Assembly (NCBI RefSeq): GCF_003583935.1
Contig: NZ_QYRN01000001.1
Location: 496,001 to 560,000 of the forward strand
DNA from: Aureimonas flava
GTDB taxonomy: Bacteria; Pseudomonadota; Alphaproteobacteria; Rhizobiales; Rhizobiaceae
Reading direction: 5' to 3'
Length of the DNA stretch: 64,000 nt
Each line of letters begins with the position of its first letter. Positions within the stretch are counted from its first letter, which is position 1. Both the position numbers and the translations under genes were made by a program. The notes beneath the pieces are model-generated. The model saw only the letters and a list, made by a program, of their open reading frames with translations, was not told where the DNA came from and ran no database searches. This document shows positions 10,740 through 19,900 of this stretch, one piece after another.

Positions 10740-11552
10740 ATGTTGCGGATCGTCTACGCCAATCTGGGCTACAGCCGGGACATCGACGGCTCCATCGGGC
10801 ACCATGTGCGCAGAGCCCATCACCACGTGTTCACGACGCGGCGGGTGCAGTTGCGAAGCCTCGGCCTCGTGCGCCAGCGCCTCGCCGAGCTGCAGCCGGA
10901 CCTGTCCTGCTTCGCCGAGATCGACAAGGGGTCGCTCACCAACGGCTTCTTCGACCAGGTCGGGGCCCTGGCGGAAGCGCATCACACGACGGTGCGGATC
11001 GACAACAAGTACAGCGCCGACCGGCGCTTCCGCCGCCTGTCGGTTTCGCGCGGCAAGTCCAACGCGTTTCTCGCATCGCGTCCGCTGACCTACGTCGCCA
11101 GATACCTGTCGGCCGGCAAGAAGCGCCTCGTCTACGACATCAACATTTCGGGCGTGCGCATCCTGATGGCGCACCTGTCGCTGCGCTACCACGTGCGCTG
11201 CCTCCAGATGGCGGAGCTGGCGCGCTGGGTCGGAGAAAGCGACGCGCCGACCGTGGTGATCGGCGACTTCAACCTGTTCCGGGGCGCGGGCGAGTTGCGC
11301 CCGCTCTTGGCGGATGGGCGGCTCGTCCATGCCAATGCCCATTCCGGTCCAACCTTCCGCCTCGGGCCCTATCGCGCCGCGCTCGACATCTGCCTCCTGT
11401 CGCGCGACCTGCGCGACCATTGCCGGGTCGCGATCCTCGACCAGCCCTATTCGGACCACCAGATGATCCAGCTCGACATCGCGGGCGTGGAGGAACGGGG
11501 GGCGCCGCTGGAAACGCCGATCCTCGTGACGGCCGACGCACAGGCCGCCTGA
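10740..11552 (+). CDS. Endonuclease/exonuclease/phosphatase (EEP) family protein
   Basis: The 270-residue protein shows the EEP-fold catalytic pattern: Asn in YANLGY near the N-terminus, Glu in CFAEID, the GDFNL motif near the middle and SDHQ near the C-terminus. These residues bind a divalent metal and hydrolyse phosphodiester or phosphomonoester bonds. No signal peptide is seen, so it is probably cytosolic. The start ATG follows a GGTGAGGG stretch. Its divergent pairing with cls makes a lipid-phosphodiester substrate possible, but DNA or other substrates are equally allowed by the fold. Confidence 0.85.
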   Translation: MLRIVYANLGYSRDIDGSIGHHVRRAHHHVFTTRRVQLRSLGLVRQRLAELQPDLSCFAEIDKGSLTNGFFDQVGALAEAHHTTVRIDNKYSADRRFRRLSVSRGKSNAFLASRPLTYVARYLSAGKKRLVYDINISGVRILMAHLSLRYHVRCLQMAELARWVGESDAPTVVIGDFNLFRGAGELRPLLADGRLVHANAHSGPTFRLGPYRAALDICLLSRDLRDHCRVAILDQPYSDHQMIQLDIAGVEERGAPLETPILVTADAQAA

Positions 11553-11578
11553 CGCCGGGCGGATCGTCCCGCCCGGCG
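11553..11578. terminator. Hairpin between convergent EEP gene and purB
   Basis: Two perfect 10-base arms (11553-11562 and 11569-11578) surround a 6-base loop. The hairpin lies in the 38-base gap between the two convergent stops and could end both transcripts. There is no T-run on either side, so it is a weaker call than a classical Rho-independent terminator. Confidence 0.45.
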
Positions 11579-11590
11579 CCCCGTTCGCGG

Positions 11591-12898
11591 TCAGGCCGCG
11601 CCGAACACGCGGGCGAAGATCGTGTCGACGTGCTTGGTGTGGTAGCCGATGTCGAACTTCTCGCGGATTTCCGCCTCGGAGAGCGCCGCCGTCACCTCGG
11701 CGTCGGCCAGCAGTTCCTCGAGGAAGTCGGCGCCGTGCTCCCAGACCTTCATCGCGTTGCGCTGGACGAGCCGGTAGGCGTCCTCGCGGCTGACGCCCGC
11801 CTGGGTAAGCGCGAGCAGCACGCGCTGCGAGTGGACGAGCCCTTTGAACTGGTTGAGGTTGCGGTCCATCCGCTCCGGGTAGACGAGCAGCTTGTCGATC
11901 ACGCCGGTGAGGCGGGCGAGGGCGAAGTCCAGCGTCACCGTCGCGTCGGGCCCGATGTAGCGTTCGACGGAGGAGTGCGAGATGTCCCGCTCGTGCCAGA
12001 GCGCGACGTTCTCCATGGCCGGCATCGCGAAGGCGCGCACCATCCGGGCGAGGCCGGTCAGGTTCTCGGTGAGCACCGGGTTGCGCTTGTGCGGCATGGC
12101 CGACGAGCCCTTCTGTCCGGGCGAGAAGAATTCCTCGGCCTCCAGCACCTCGGTGCGCTGCAGGTGGCGGATCTCGGTCGCGAGCCGCTCGATGGACGAG
12201 GCGATCACCGCCAGCGTCGCGAAGTACATCGCGTGCCGATCGCGCGGGATGACCTGCGTCGAGACGGGTTCGGGCTTCAGCCCCAGCGCCTCGGCGACAT
12301 GCTCCTCGACGCGCGGGTCGATGTTGGCGAAGGTGCCGACGGCGCCGGAGATGGCGCAGGTGGCGACCTCCTCGCGCGCGGCGCGCAGGCGCTCGCGGCA
12401 GCGGTCGAACTCGGCATAGGCGAGGGCGAGCTTGACGCCGAAGGTGGTCGGCTCGGCATGGATGCCGTGGCTGCGACCGATGGTGACCGTGTCCTTGTGC
12501 TCCAACGCGCGGCGCTTCAGCGCGGCCAGGAGCGCGTCCATGTCGGCGAGCAGGAGGTCGGTCGCGCGCACGAGCTGGACGTTGAAGCAGGTGTCAAGCA
12601 CGTCGGACGAGGTCATGCCCTGGTGGACGAAGCGCGAGTCCGGGCCGACGAACTCGGCCAGATGCGTCAGGAAGGCGATCACATCGTGCTTGGTGACGCG
12701 CTCGATCTCGTCGATCCGGTCCACGTCGAACGTCGCCGCACCGCCCTTTTCCCAGATCGTCCGGGCGGCTTCCTCGGGGATCACGCCGAGTTCGGCCAGC
12801 GCGTCGCAGGCGTGGGCCTCGATCTCGAACCAGATCCGGAACTTGGTCTCCTGCGACCAGACGGCGACCATCTCGGGGCGGGAATAGCGGGGGATCAT
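11591..12898 (-). CDS. purB: Adenylosuccinate lyase
   Basis: PurB cleaves SAICAR to AICAR plus fumarate and adenylosuccinate to AMP plus fumarate. The 435-residue product begins MIPRYSRPEM and contains the fumarase/aspartase superfamily signature SSAMPHKRNP near residue 263 and the TSSDVLDT motif near residue 95. Length and start match the family. It sits apart from the other purine genes, as is common, and is convergent with the EEP gene. Confidence 0.97.
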   Translation of the reverse strand: MIPRYSRPEMVAVWSQETKFRIWFEIEAHACDALAELGVIPEEAARTIWEKGGAATFDVDRIDEIERVTKHDVIAFLTHLAEFVGPDSRFVHQGMTSSDVLDTCFNVQLVRATDLLLADMDALLAALKRRALEHKDTVTIGRSHGIHAEPTTFGVKLALAYAEFDRCRERLRAAREEVATCAISGAVGTFANIDPRVEEHVAEALGLKPEPVSTQVIPRDRHAMYFATLAVIASSIERLATEIRHLQRTEVLEAEEFFSPGQKGSSAMPHKRNPVLTENLTGLARMVRAFAMPAMENVALWHERDISHSSVERYIGPDATVTLDFALARLTGVIDKLLVYPERMDRNLNQFKGLVHSQRVLLALTQAGVSREDAYRLVQRNAMKVWEHGADFLEELLADAEVTAALSEAEIREKFDIGYHTKHVDTIFARVFGAA

Positions 12899-12985
12899 GG
12901 GCGAGGCCTTTCGCGCGCGGCATACGGGAGGTTCGCCGCGCTGTAACAGACCCCCGCGCCCGCCTCAATCAGCGCCGGCGCGCGC

Positions 12986-13996
12986 TCATGCCAGTTCCCG
13001 CCAGCAGGGGCGCAGGTCGCCCGGCGCGGGAGCGGCGGCGTGGACGCCGCGCGCGATCGCCCGCGCCATGACGGCGGCGGCCGCCGCCGCAAGCTCGATC
13101 CGCTCGGCGCCGTCGGGGCGCCAGCCGCTCCCGCCGGTTGCGGCCGCGAACACGAGGTCGCCGTCGAAATCCGTATGGGCCGGCCAGATCGCGCGGGCGA
13201 AGCCGTCATGCGCCGCGACCGCCAGCCGGCGCGCGCCGCCCTTGTCCAGCACGGCGTCCGTCGCCACCACCGCTATGGTCGTGGCCGCGCCCGACTGCGG
13301 CGCGAGCTTGGTGGGGGGCGGCGCCGACATGGCGGGGTGCGGATCCGGGAGGCCGAGCCCGCCGAACTCGGCGTCGAGCTCGAACGGGGCGGCATGGAAA
13401 TGCCGCGTGGCGCCGATCAGCGGGGAGCCGACCGCGTTCACCGCGACCAGCGCCGCCACCGTCGCGCCGGAGGGGAGAACCACGGAAGCCGAGCCGAGCC
13501 CGCCCTTCACGAGCGCCGTGGTGGCGCCCGTGCCGGCCCCGACGCTGCCGAGCGCGAAGGCGGCACCCGCCGCCTCGGCGGCGCGAAGCCCCAGCTCGCG
13601 ATAGGGCGAATGAAGACCCCAGTCCTTATCGCCGCCGTTGGCGAGGTCGAACAGGATCGCCGCCGGAACCAGGGGCACCCGGTGGCCTGCGACCTCGAAC
13701 CCGCGCCCCGCCCGGCGCAGGAAGGCCTGCACGCCCGACGCCGCGTCGAGGCCGAAGGCGGAGCCGCCCGACAGGACCAGGGCGTCGATGCCCGGCACCA
13801 GCTTGTCCGGCGCGAGAAGCTCGGTCTCCCGCGTGCCCGGAGCGCCGCCCAGAATCTCCACGGCGGCCACGCAGGGGCGGTCGAACAACACCGCGGTCGT
13901 GCCGCTCTTCAACCGCTCGTCCTGCGCATGACCGACCATGAGGCCGGGAACGTCGGTCAGGAGGTTGCGCGGGCCGGCCCGCCAGAGGCGCGACAC
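12986..13996 (-). CDS. P1/S58-family peptidase (DmpA-like aminopeptidase)
   Basis: This matches self-processing N-terminal-nucleophile peptidases of the DmpA/S58 family, which include D-aminopeptidases and beta-peptidyl aminopeptidases. The start region ITDVPGLxVGHA appears here as LLTDVPGLMVGHA. It is followed by LSGGSAFGLDAA and the GSVGAGTGA region. The frame could begin further upstream, but the GTG at 13996 (336 residues) lies just after the stop of the upstream substrate-binding-protein gene, so I prefer it. The processing site cannot be fixed by eye. Coupling to the upstream gene suggests a peptide or amino-acid role. Confidence 0.83.
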   Translation of the reverse strand: MSRLWRAGPRNLLTDVPGLMVGHAQDERLKSGTTAVLFDRPCVAAVEILGGAPGTRETELLAPDKLVPGIDALVLSGGSAFGLDAASGVQAFLRRAGRGFEVAGHRVPLVPAAILFDLANGGDKDWGLHSPYRELGLRAAEAAGAAFALGSVGAGTGATTALVKGGLGSASVVLPSGATVAALVAVNAVGSPLIGATRHFHAAPFELDAEFGGLGLPDPHPAMSAPPPTKLAPQSGAATTIAVVATDAVLDKGGARRLAVAAHDGFARAIWPAHTDFDGDLVFAAATGGSGWRPDGAERIELAAAAAAVMARAIARGVHAAAPAPGDLRPCWRELA

Positions 13997-14000
13997 GACC

Positions 14001-15068
14001 TCAGCCCTGCGTCTGCGCCAAGAAGCGCGTGCCGTCCCAGCGATAGGGGCGGAAGGGAACGATGTCGGCAGAGCCGTCTCCACGGAAGCGCACGAGGCCG
14101 GCCGAGGTGACGAACGTCTCGACGTTCAGGACGTCGGCCAGGGTGCGGCCCTCGGCGGACGCACGGCGCGCGGCCTCGATCGCGATCTCCGCGCCCACGC
14201 GGGCGACCCGGGCATAGCCCTCGTCCTCGGGGGCGGTCTCGGACGGCGTCCAATCGACGTCGAAGCCGGACGCCACGGCGGTCACGCCCGCCGGCAGGGT
14301 TGCGCCGTCCGCCGCGTCCACCAGCGATTCGCCGCCGACCGCCTCGATCGACAGCCCGATCTCGGCCGCGTCGCGCAGGATGATCGCGGTGTCGCTGCGC
14401 GCGCCCAGGAACAGGACGCGCATGACGCCGCTCTGCCGAAGGCGCCGGACCAGCGGGAACTGCTTCTCCTCAGCCGGGCGATAGGTGTCGGTCACCGACG
14501 CGCGCAGCCCGCTTTCGTCCAGGGCCTGGCGCAGCTTGTCGGCAAGGTCCCGCGACTGGGGCGAGCCGTCCTCGACCATCGCGAAGGGGCTGTCCGGCCA
14601 GTGTTCGCGCACGAACGCGGAGAGCGCGACGACCTCGGCGTCCGCCGCCGGAGCGAGGCGCCAGAGGAGAGCGCCGTCCTTCTCGCGATGGCGCTGGATG
14701 CGCGTGGCCCGCACGCCCACGTCGATCACCGGGATGCCGGCGGCCGTCAGCCCCGGCAGCGCGGCCTCCAGCGCCACGGCGCAGAGGAAGCCGACGGCCA
14801 GCGTCGCGCGCGCCTCGGTCAATGCGGCGACGGCCTCCCGGCCGCCCTCGGTCGTGCAGCCGGTGTCGGCCCGCGCCGCGCCGACCCCGGCCGCGCTCGA
14901 CGCGCGCTCCGCGCCCACGGCGATCTGCCGTCCGAGGATGTCGCTCGGGCCGGTGAGGGGGGCGGCGATCCCGACGACGATCCCGTCCGCCGTCTGGGCG
15001 GCGGCGCCGGCGAGAGGGGCGGCGGCGAGCACGATCGCGAGAGCGAGCCGGGGCGGGGTGCGGATCAT
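14001..15068 (-). CDS. Periplasmic substrate-binding protein of the branched-chain amino acid (Leu/Ile/Val) ABC type
   Basis: The 355-residue product has a signal peptide ending near AGAAAQ. It continues with VVGIAAPLTGPSDILGRQIAVGAE, the usual opening of the Peripla_BP_6 family. It is divergent from a second protein of the same family (from 15190), and 121 bases separate the starts. The two are clearly different in sequence. The downstream P1 peptidase begins 4 bases after its stop, so the pair is probably one transcript. The ligand is unknown; it may feed the livGFHM permease nearby or act separately. The ATG at 15068 (MIRTPP) gives the normal signal-peptide length. Confidence 0.85.
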   Translation of the reverse strand: MIRTPPRLALAIVLAAAPLAGAAAQTADGIVVGIAAPLTGPSDILGRQIAVGAERASSAAGVGAARADTGCTTEGGREAVAALTEARATLAVGFLCAVALEAALPGLTAAGIPVIDVGVRATRIQRHREKDGALLWRLAPAADAEVVALSAFVREHWPDSPFAMVEDGSPQSRDLADKLRQALDESGLRASVTDTYRPAEEKQFPLVRRLRQSGVMRVLFLGARSDTAIILRDAAEIGLSIEAVGGESLVDAADGATLPAGVTAVASGFDVDWTPSETAPEDEGYARVARVGAEIAIEAARRASAEGRTLADVLNVETFVTSAGLVRFRGDGSADIVPFRPYRWDGTRFLAQTQG

Positions 15069-15189
15069 GGCCTCTTCTACCGCCATCCGCCGCCGGGCGC
15101 GAGGCGCCTTCGCTTGACCCTCCGCGCGGGCCCCGCTTAAGTCGCGGCAAGCCGCCGCTAGGGCGCGCCATCAGTTCGGGAGTCTACGC

Positions 15190-16401
15190 ATGATCGGCGG
15201 ACGCAAAGCCATTCTCGGCCTCACGGCCTCATTCTTGGCGCTCGGCGTGTCCGCCGCGTCGGCGCAGGACGCCGCGCTGAAGCTGGGCTTCATCGGTGGC
15301 ATCACCGGGCCGATCGAAAGCCTCATGCCGCCGATCACCAACGCCGCCAAGCTGGCCGTCTCGCAGGTCAACGAAGCCGGCGGAATCGGAGCGGGCGGCG
15401 CCAAGGTGGAGATGGTGATCGGCGACGACGGCTGCGTCGACGCCGCCCGCGCCTCGGACGCCGCCGACCGTCAGGTGAACTCGGAGAAGGTCGTGGGCAT
15501 CGTCGGCGCCATGTGCTCCGGCGCCACCATCGCCGCGGCCAACGCGGCGGCGATTCCGGGCGGCGTGGTGATGGTTTCGCCGGCGTCCACCTCGCCCGCC
15601 GTGAGCGATCTCGACGACAAGGACCTCGTGTTCCGCACCGCGCCCTCCGACGCCTACCAGGGCGAGGTCCTGGCGCGCGTGGTGCGCAAGAACAATATCG
15701 ACAACGTCGCCATCACCTACGTGAACAACGACTACGGCACCGGGTTCGCCCAGGCCTTCCAGAAGGCGTTCGAGGCCGACGGCGGCACGGTCACCGTTTC
15801 GCAGGCGCACGAGGACGGCAAGGCGGACTATCGGGCCGAGATCGGCTCGCTCGCGTCCTCCGGCGCGGATGCGCTGGTCGTGCTCGCCTATGTCGACGGC
15901 TCGGGCGGCCGCATCGTGTCGCAGGCGCGCGAGACGGGCGACTTCTCGACCTTCATCGGCGGCGACGGCATGGTGGGCGGCAACCTGACCAACGCGAGCG
16001 GCGGCGACGAGACGCTGATCCTGACCCGCCCCGGCGGCACGGCGGCGGTGGGCGCGGAGACCTTCGCGGCGGCGGCCAAGGCGGCGAACCTCGATCCGTC
16101 CGCCACCTATGCCTCGACCTCCTACGACGCAGCCTTCGCGCTGCTGCTGGCGCTGGAGAAGACCGGCGGCTCGCGCGACGGCCTCTCCCAGGCGCTGCGC
16201 GACGTCGCCTCGGCGCCCGGCGAAGTGATCCTGCCGGGCGAGTGGACCAAGGCCAAGCAGCTCATCGCGGCGGGCAAGGACATCAACTACGAGGGTGCGT
16301 CCGGCGCGCTGGAGTTCGACGCCAAGGGCGACGTGCCCGGCTCCTACGACGAAGTGACCGTCAAGGACGGGCAGATCGTGGTGGTCGGCCCGGCCATGTA
16401 A
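15190..16401 (+). CDS. Branched-chain amino acid-type ABC transporter substrate-binding protein
   Basis: This is a 403-residue periplasmic binding protein of the LivJ/LivK type. A signal peptide ends near SAASAQDA, followed by LKLGFIGGITGPIESLMPPITNAAKLAVSQVN. The mid-region shows the family's GIVGAMCSGATIAAANAAAIP and DYGTGFAQAF stretches. It is transcribed alone and ends at a strong terminator. The matching permease and ATPase genes (livGFHM) lie beyond the next gene, on the opposite strand. Hydrophobic amino acids are the family expectation; other amides or organic acids are possible. Confidence 0.9.
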   Translation: MIGGRKAILGLTASFLALGVSAASAQDAALKLGFIGGITGPIESLMPPITNAAKLAVSQVNEAGGIGAGGAKVEMVIGDDGCVDAARASDAADRQVNSEKVVGIVGAMCSGATIAAANAAAIPGGVVMVSPASTSPAVSDLDDKDLVFRTAPSDAYQGEVLARVVRKNNIDNVAITYVNNDYGTGFAQAFQKAFEADGGTVTVSQAHEDGKADYRAEIGSLASSGADALVVLAYVDGSGGRIVSQARETGDFSTFIGGDGMVGGNLTNASGGDETLILTRPGGTAAVGAETFAAAAKAANLDPSATYASTSYDAAFALLLALEKTGGSRDGLSQALRDVASAPGEVILPGEWTKAKQLIAAGKDINYEGASGALEFDAKGDVPGSYDEVTVKDGQIVVVGPAM

Positions 16402-16427
16402 GCCGAACGGCCGAGACGCGAATTGGG

Positions 16428-16462
16428 AAAGGGCCCCGGCGCGGATGCGCCGGGGCCCTTTT
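16428..16462. terminator. Strong hairpin terminator, probably bidirectional
   Basis: Two perfect 15-base arms (16428-16442 and 16447-16461) with a 4-base loop form a very stable hairpin. The arms end in AAA and TTT, so a short T-run follows on either strand. It lies 27 bases after the substrate-binding-protein stop and 8 bases before the stop of the convergent DUF3140 gene. It can end both transcripts. Confidence 0.85.
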
Positions 16463-16469
16463 CGTCTGT

Positions 16470-16811
16470 TCAGTGCTTCTTCATAGGGTCGTGGCCCCAG
16501 TTCATCAGCGAGTAGCGCCAGGGCGTGTCCTCGACCTCGCCCTTCGGCTTCTGCTTCATGTGGCGCTTGATGTAGCCCACCACCTTCTGCATGTGCTCGT
16601 ATTCGGCATCGGTGAGATCGGACTTCTTCATGCCCTTGATCTCGATGATCTCGCGGCCTGACGTGTGGCCGACCGACTCGCCCTTTCCACCCGACTTGGC
16701 GCCGACTTCCTTGGACTCGTCGGTGCCCAACCACTTCTCGAGCTGCTTCGGCGTCATGTTCACGAGGTCCTTGAACTCGGCATAGACCTCGGCTCGCTTG
16801 TCGTCGTTCAT
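16470..16811 (-). CDS. DUF3140 domain protein
   Basis: The 113-residue soluble, highly charged protein matches the DUF3140 family. It opens with a short helical segment (FKDLVNMTPKQLEKWLGT), continues with a Gly/Lys-rich stretch and HTSGREIIEIKGMKKSDLTD, and ends with IKRHMKQKPKGEVEDTPWRYSLMNWGHDPMK. Function is unknown; the basic, Lys-rich character would suit nucleic-acid binding, but that is a guess. It begins 65 bases after the livM stop on the same strand, so read-through from the liv operon is possible. The ATG at 16811 is the only sensible start. Confidence 0.8.
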   Translation of the reverse strand: MNDDKRAEVYAEFKDLVNMTPKQLEKWLGTDESKEVGAKSGGKGESVGHTSGREIIEIKGMKKSDLTDAEYEHMQKVVGYIKRHMKQKPKGEVEDTPWRYSLMNWGHDPMKKH

Positions 16812-16876
16812 TGGGGTCGCTCCCGCTCTCTTTGCGCGCCCAACGTGCCGTCGCTGTGGACGGTTCCTGCGATGCG

Positions 16877-18160
16877 TCAGTCCGCGCTGCACCGCTCCGG
16901 CAGGACGCCGTTCGGCGCGAAGCGCAGGACCAGCGTGATCGTCAGGCCGATCACGAAGACCCGCATCTGCAGCGCGCGGGAATCGAGGTCCGCCGGCGCG
17001 ACCCATCCGAACAGGTCCCGCCCCCAATCGCGGGCCAGCGAGAACAAGGCGAGCGCGGCGGGCTCCGACATGGTCCAGACGATGTAGACGAACACCGCGC
17101 CGAAGATCGCGCCGCGATTGTTGCCCGCCCCTCCGAGGATCACCATCACCCAGATCAGGAACGTGTGGTTCAGGTCCACGAAGCCGGACGGATCGAAGAT
17201 CGAGGTGAAGTGGACGAGGATCGCGCCGCCGAGCCCCATCAGCATCGCGCCCAGCACGAAGATCTCCAGCCGGCGCCCGTCGACGTTCTTGCCCATGGAG
17301 GCCGCCGCCGCCTCGTTGTCGCGGATCGCGCGCATCATCCGGCCCCAGGGTGCACGGTAGGCGCGCTCCATCAGGAGATACACCACGAGCAGCAGCGCGG
17401 CCGTCAGCGCCAGATAGAGGCTGCGACCCCACAGGAAGCCGACCTCGGCCGGGGTCGGGACGGGCCAGGGCAGGGGCGAGACGGTGAGCGTGCCGCGCGT
17501 CAGCCAGTCGGCGTTGCGTAGGAACGTCTTCACGATCTGCGCGATGCCGAGCGTCGCGATGGCGAGATAGTCTGCGCGCAGGCCGAGGCAGATCCGGCCG
17601 ATCACGAAGGCGATGGCGCCCGCCACCACCCCGGCCGCGACCCAGCCGACCCCGACCGGAAGCCCGAACCCGCCGATGAAGCCCGCTTCCGCCTCGATCG
17701 CCACCGTGGCCGGATCGAACTTCGCCGTCACCACCATGAAGGCCACCGCTCCGGAGATGACCGTCAGCGCGCTGACCAGCCCCTGCGGCAATCCAAGCCG
17801 ACGAAGCTGCGACACCAGGCCGACCGCGACCACCGCGCCGACCAGCCACAGCAGCGCCACGCCCAGCAGCGGCGCGCCGCTCGACGCCCAGAAGGCCTCG
17901 TTGATCGGAAAGGTCATCAACACGGAGGCGAACGCCCCGGCCACGATGAACCCCATGATGCCGACGTTGAAGAGGCCGGCGTAACCCCATTGAATGTTCA
18001 GGCCGATCGCGATGATCGCGTAGGCTGCCGCCTCGACCAGCATGCGGGTCGCGTAGGCGGAGCCCTGGAGCTGGAAGATCAGCGCCACGAGAAGGAGGAG
18101 TGCCAGCACGAGCAGCAGCTCGCGGCGACCGCCGCGCGACAGGGAGGACATTGCGGCCAT
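16877..18160 (-). CDS. livM: Branched-chain amino acid-type ABC transporter permease LivM
   Basis: LivM is one of the two inner-membrane permease subunits of the Leu/Ile/Val-type importer. The 427-residue product has about ten hydrophobic segments and the LivM motifs NIQWGYAGLFNVGIMGF and GLRADYLAIATLGIAQIVK. The coupling-helix region WGRMMRAIRDNEAAAASMG contacts the ATPases. The ATG at 18160 overlaps the livH stop by one base (TGATG), so the subunits are translationally coupled. It is the last gene of the livG-livF-livH-livM operon. Confidence 0.94.
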   Translation of the reverse strand: MAAMSSLSRGGRRELLLVLALLLLVALIFQLQGSAYATRMLVEAAAYAIIAIGLNIQWGYAGLFNVGIMGFIVAGAFASVLMTFPINEAFWASSGAPLLGVALLWLVGAVVAVGLVSQLRRLGLPQGLVSALTVISGAVAFMVVTAKFDPATVAIEAEAGFIGGFGLPVGVGWVAAGVVAGAIAFVIGRICLGLRADYLAIATLGIAQIVKTFLRNADWLTRGTLTVSPLPWPVPTPAEVGFLWGRSLYLALTAALLLVVYLLMERAYRAPWGRMMRAIRDNEAAAASMGKNVDGRRLEIFVLGAMLMGLGGAILVHFTSIFDPSGFVDLNHTFLIWVMVILGGAGNNRGAIFGAVFVYIVWTMSEPAALALFSLARDWGRDLFGWVAPADLDSRALQMRVFVIGLTITLVLRFAPNGVLPERCSAD

Positions 18161-19152
18161 CAGAACACCCGCCCCTTGAAGATGCCGGTCGGCCGGTAGA
18201 TCAGGACGACGACCAGGATGAAGAAGGGGACCACGAGCCGGTATTCGGTCGGCACCAGGGCTAGGTTTGCGGGAATTTCGAGGCCGGCGGGCAGGAGCCC
18301 CGCGAAGGGCCGAAGCAGCAACGACAGGTTGAACACGGAAAGCGTCTCGGCGAAGCCGATCAGGTAGCCGCCGGCGATGGCGCCGTAGGGCTGGCCGATG
18401 CCGCCCAGGATCGCCGCGGCGAAGATCGGCAGCATGATGTTGTAGGCGAGGTCCGGCTTGAGCTGCACGTCCATGGCCAGCATCGTGCCCGCGATGGCGG
18501 CGAGCGAGCCGCCGATCACCCAGGTCGCCTTGACCACCGTATCCAGCGGGATGCCGGTGACGCGCGCGAGGTCCGGGTTGTCGGACACGGCGCGCATCGC
18601 CTTGCCGAGACGCGACCGGGTGAGAAAGAGATGCAGCGCGACCACCGAAACGACGGTGAGGACGATCAGCGCGACCTGCGGTTCGGTGATGACGATGGGC
18701 CTGCCGCCGGTGGGGATGCGGAAGATCTGCTTGGGTGCCTGCAGATACATGTCGCGCGATCCCGTGCCGGCGAAGAGGCGGATCAGCCCCTGGAGCATCA
18801 GCGCGACGCCGATCGAGGCCATCACCATCACCACCGGCCGCGCGCCGCGCTGGCGCAAGGGGCGGTAGAACGCCCTGTCGAGGCCGATCGCGAAGACCGA
18901 CGTCAGCAGCATGACGACCGGCAGCAGCGCCAGCGCGAGCGGCACGGGAAGCGAGACGCCGAGCGCCGCGCACAGGCTGGCCAGCGCGAAGGCGAAGAAG
19001 GCGGCCGCCGTCATCATGTCGCCATGCGCGAAATGCGCGAAGCGCAGGATGCCGAAGATCAGCGTCACGCCCACCGCGCCGAGCGCATAGATCGAGCCGA
19101 TGATGAGCCCGCCCATCAGGCCTCGGTTGATGAAGAAGACTAGCTCGTCCAA
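18160..19152 (-). CDS. livH: Branched-chain amino acid-type ABC transporter permease LivH
   Basis: LivH is the second inner-membrane permease subunit. The protein shows the family opening INRGLMGGLIIGSIYALGAVGVTLIFGILRFAHFAHG and the ATPase-contact loop SRLGKAMRAVSDNPDLARVTGI. The start is uncertain. A TTG at 19152 (330 residues) has GGGA about 8 bases upstream and fits the length of other LivH proteins. An ATG at 19224 would add 24 residues, overlap livF and lacks a clear ribosome site. I chose the TTG. The stop overlaps livM. Confidence 0.9.
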   Translation of the reverse strand: MDELVFFINRGLMGGLIIGSIYALGAVGVTLIFGILRFAHFAHGDMMTAAAFFAFALASLCAALGVSLPVPLALALLPVVMLLTSVFAIGLDRAFYRPLRQRGARPVVMVMASIGVALMLQGLIRLFAGTGSRDMYLQAPKQIFRIPTGGRPIVITEPQVALIVLTVVSVVALHLFLTRSRLGKAMRAVSDNPDLARVTGIPLDTVVKATWVIGGSLAAIAGTMLAMDVQLKPDLAYNIMLPIFAAAILGGIGQPYGAIAGGYLIGFAETLSVFNLSLLLRPFAGLLPAGLEIPANLALVPTEYRLVVPFFILVVVLIYRPTGIFKGRVF

Positions 19153-19195
19153 CGGATTGTCCCGAAGAGTTCGTTCTGCGCGCGAAGCGTTCAGC

Positions 19196-19900
19196 TCAGC
19201 CGCCGAGAAAGGACTTGGCGACATCGGGGTCCGCCAGCAGCGCGGCGCCCGTATCGGTGAAGCGGTTGCGACCGCCGGCCAGCACGAAACCCTTGTGGGC
19301 GATGCCGAGCGCCTGGCGCGCGTTCTGCTCCACCATCGCCACCGTGACCCCGGCCGCATTGACGGCCAGGATGCGGTCGAAGATTTCGCTCATGTAGCGC
19401 GGCGAGAGACCGGCGGTGGGCTCGTCCAGAAGGATCAGCTTCGGGTCGATCATCAGCGCCCGGCCGACCGCCACCATCTGGCGCTGGCCACCGGACAGTT
19501 CGCCCGCGGGCTGCCGCCGCTTCTCCTTCAGCGGCGGGAAGATGTCGTAGACGCGCTCCAGGAGCCCGGACACGTCGTCGCGCCGGACATAGGCGCCCAT
19601 TTCGAGGTTCTCGTGGACGCTGAGCGTCTTGAAGACATTGTGCTCCTGCGGAACGAAGGCCATCCGCAGGGCGCTGAGGGAATCCGTCGGGCGGTTGGTG
19701 ATGTCCTGCCCGTCGAACATCACCCGGCCCGACGACACGCGCAGCAGCCCGAAGATCGCCTTCAGCGTGGTCGACTTGCCGGCACCGTTCGGCCCCACGA
19801 TGACGCCGATCTCGCCGGCCTCGAGCGCGAGGTCGACGCCGTTGAGGATGGTGGCCTCGCCATAGCCGGCGACGACGTTTTCGACCGCGAGGAGGCTCAT
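19196..19900 (-). CDS. livF: Branched-chain amino acid-type ABC transporter ATP-binding protein LivF
   Basis: LivF is one of the two ATPases driving the importer. In 234 residues it shows Walker A (GPNGAGKST, residues 36-44), the signature LSGGQRQM (from residue 135) and Walker B LILLDEP just after, with the family's PTAGLSPRYM. It ends in the short LivF-type tail. Its ATG overlaps the livG stop (ATGA), so the two ATPases are coupled. Confidence 0.95.
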   Translation of the reverse strand: MSLLAVENVVAGYGEATILNGVDLALEAGEIGVIVGPNGAGKSTTLKAIFGLLRVSSGRVMFDGQDITNRPTDSLSALRMAFVPQEHNVFKTLSVHENLEMGAYVRRDDVSGLLERVYDIFPPLKEKRRQPAGELSGGQRQMVAVGRALMIDPKLILLDEPTAGLSPRYMSEIFDRILAVNAAGVTVAMVEQNARQALGIAHKGFVLAGGRNRFTDTGAALLADPDVAKSFLGG

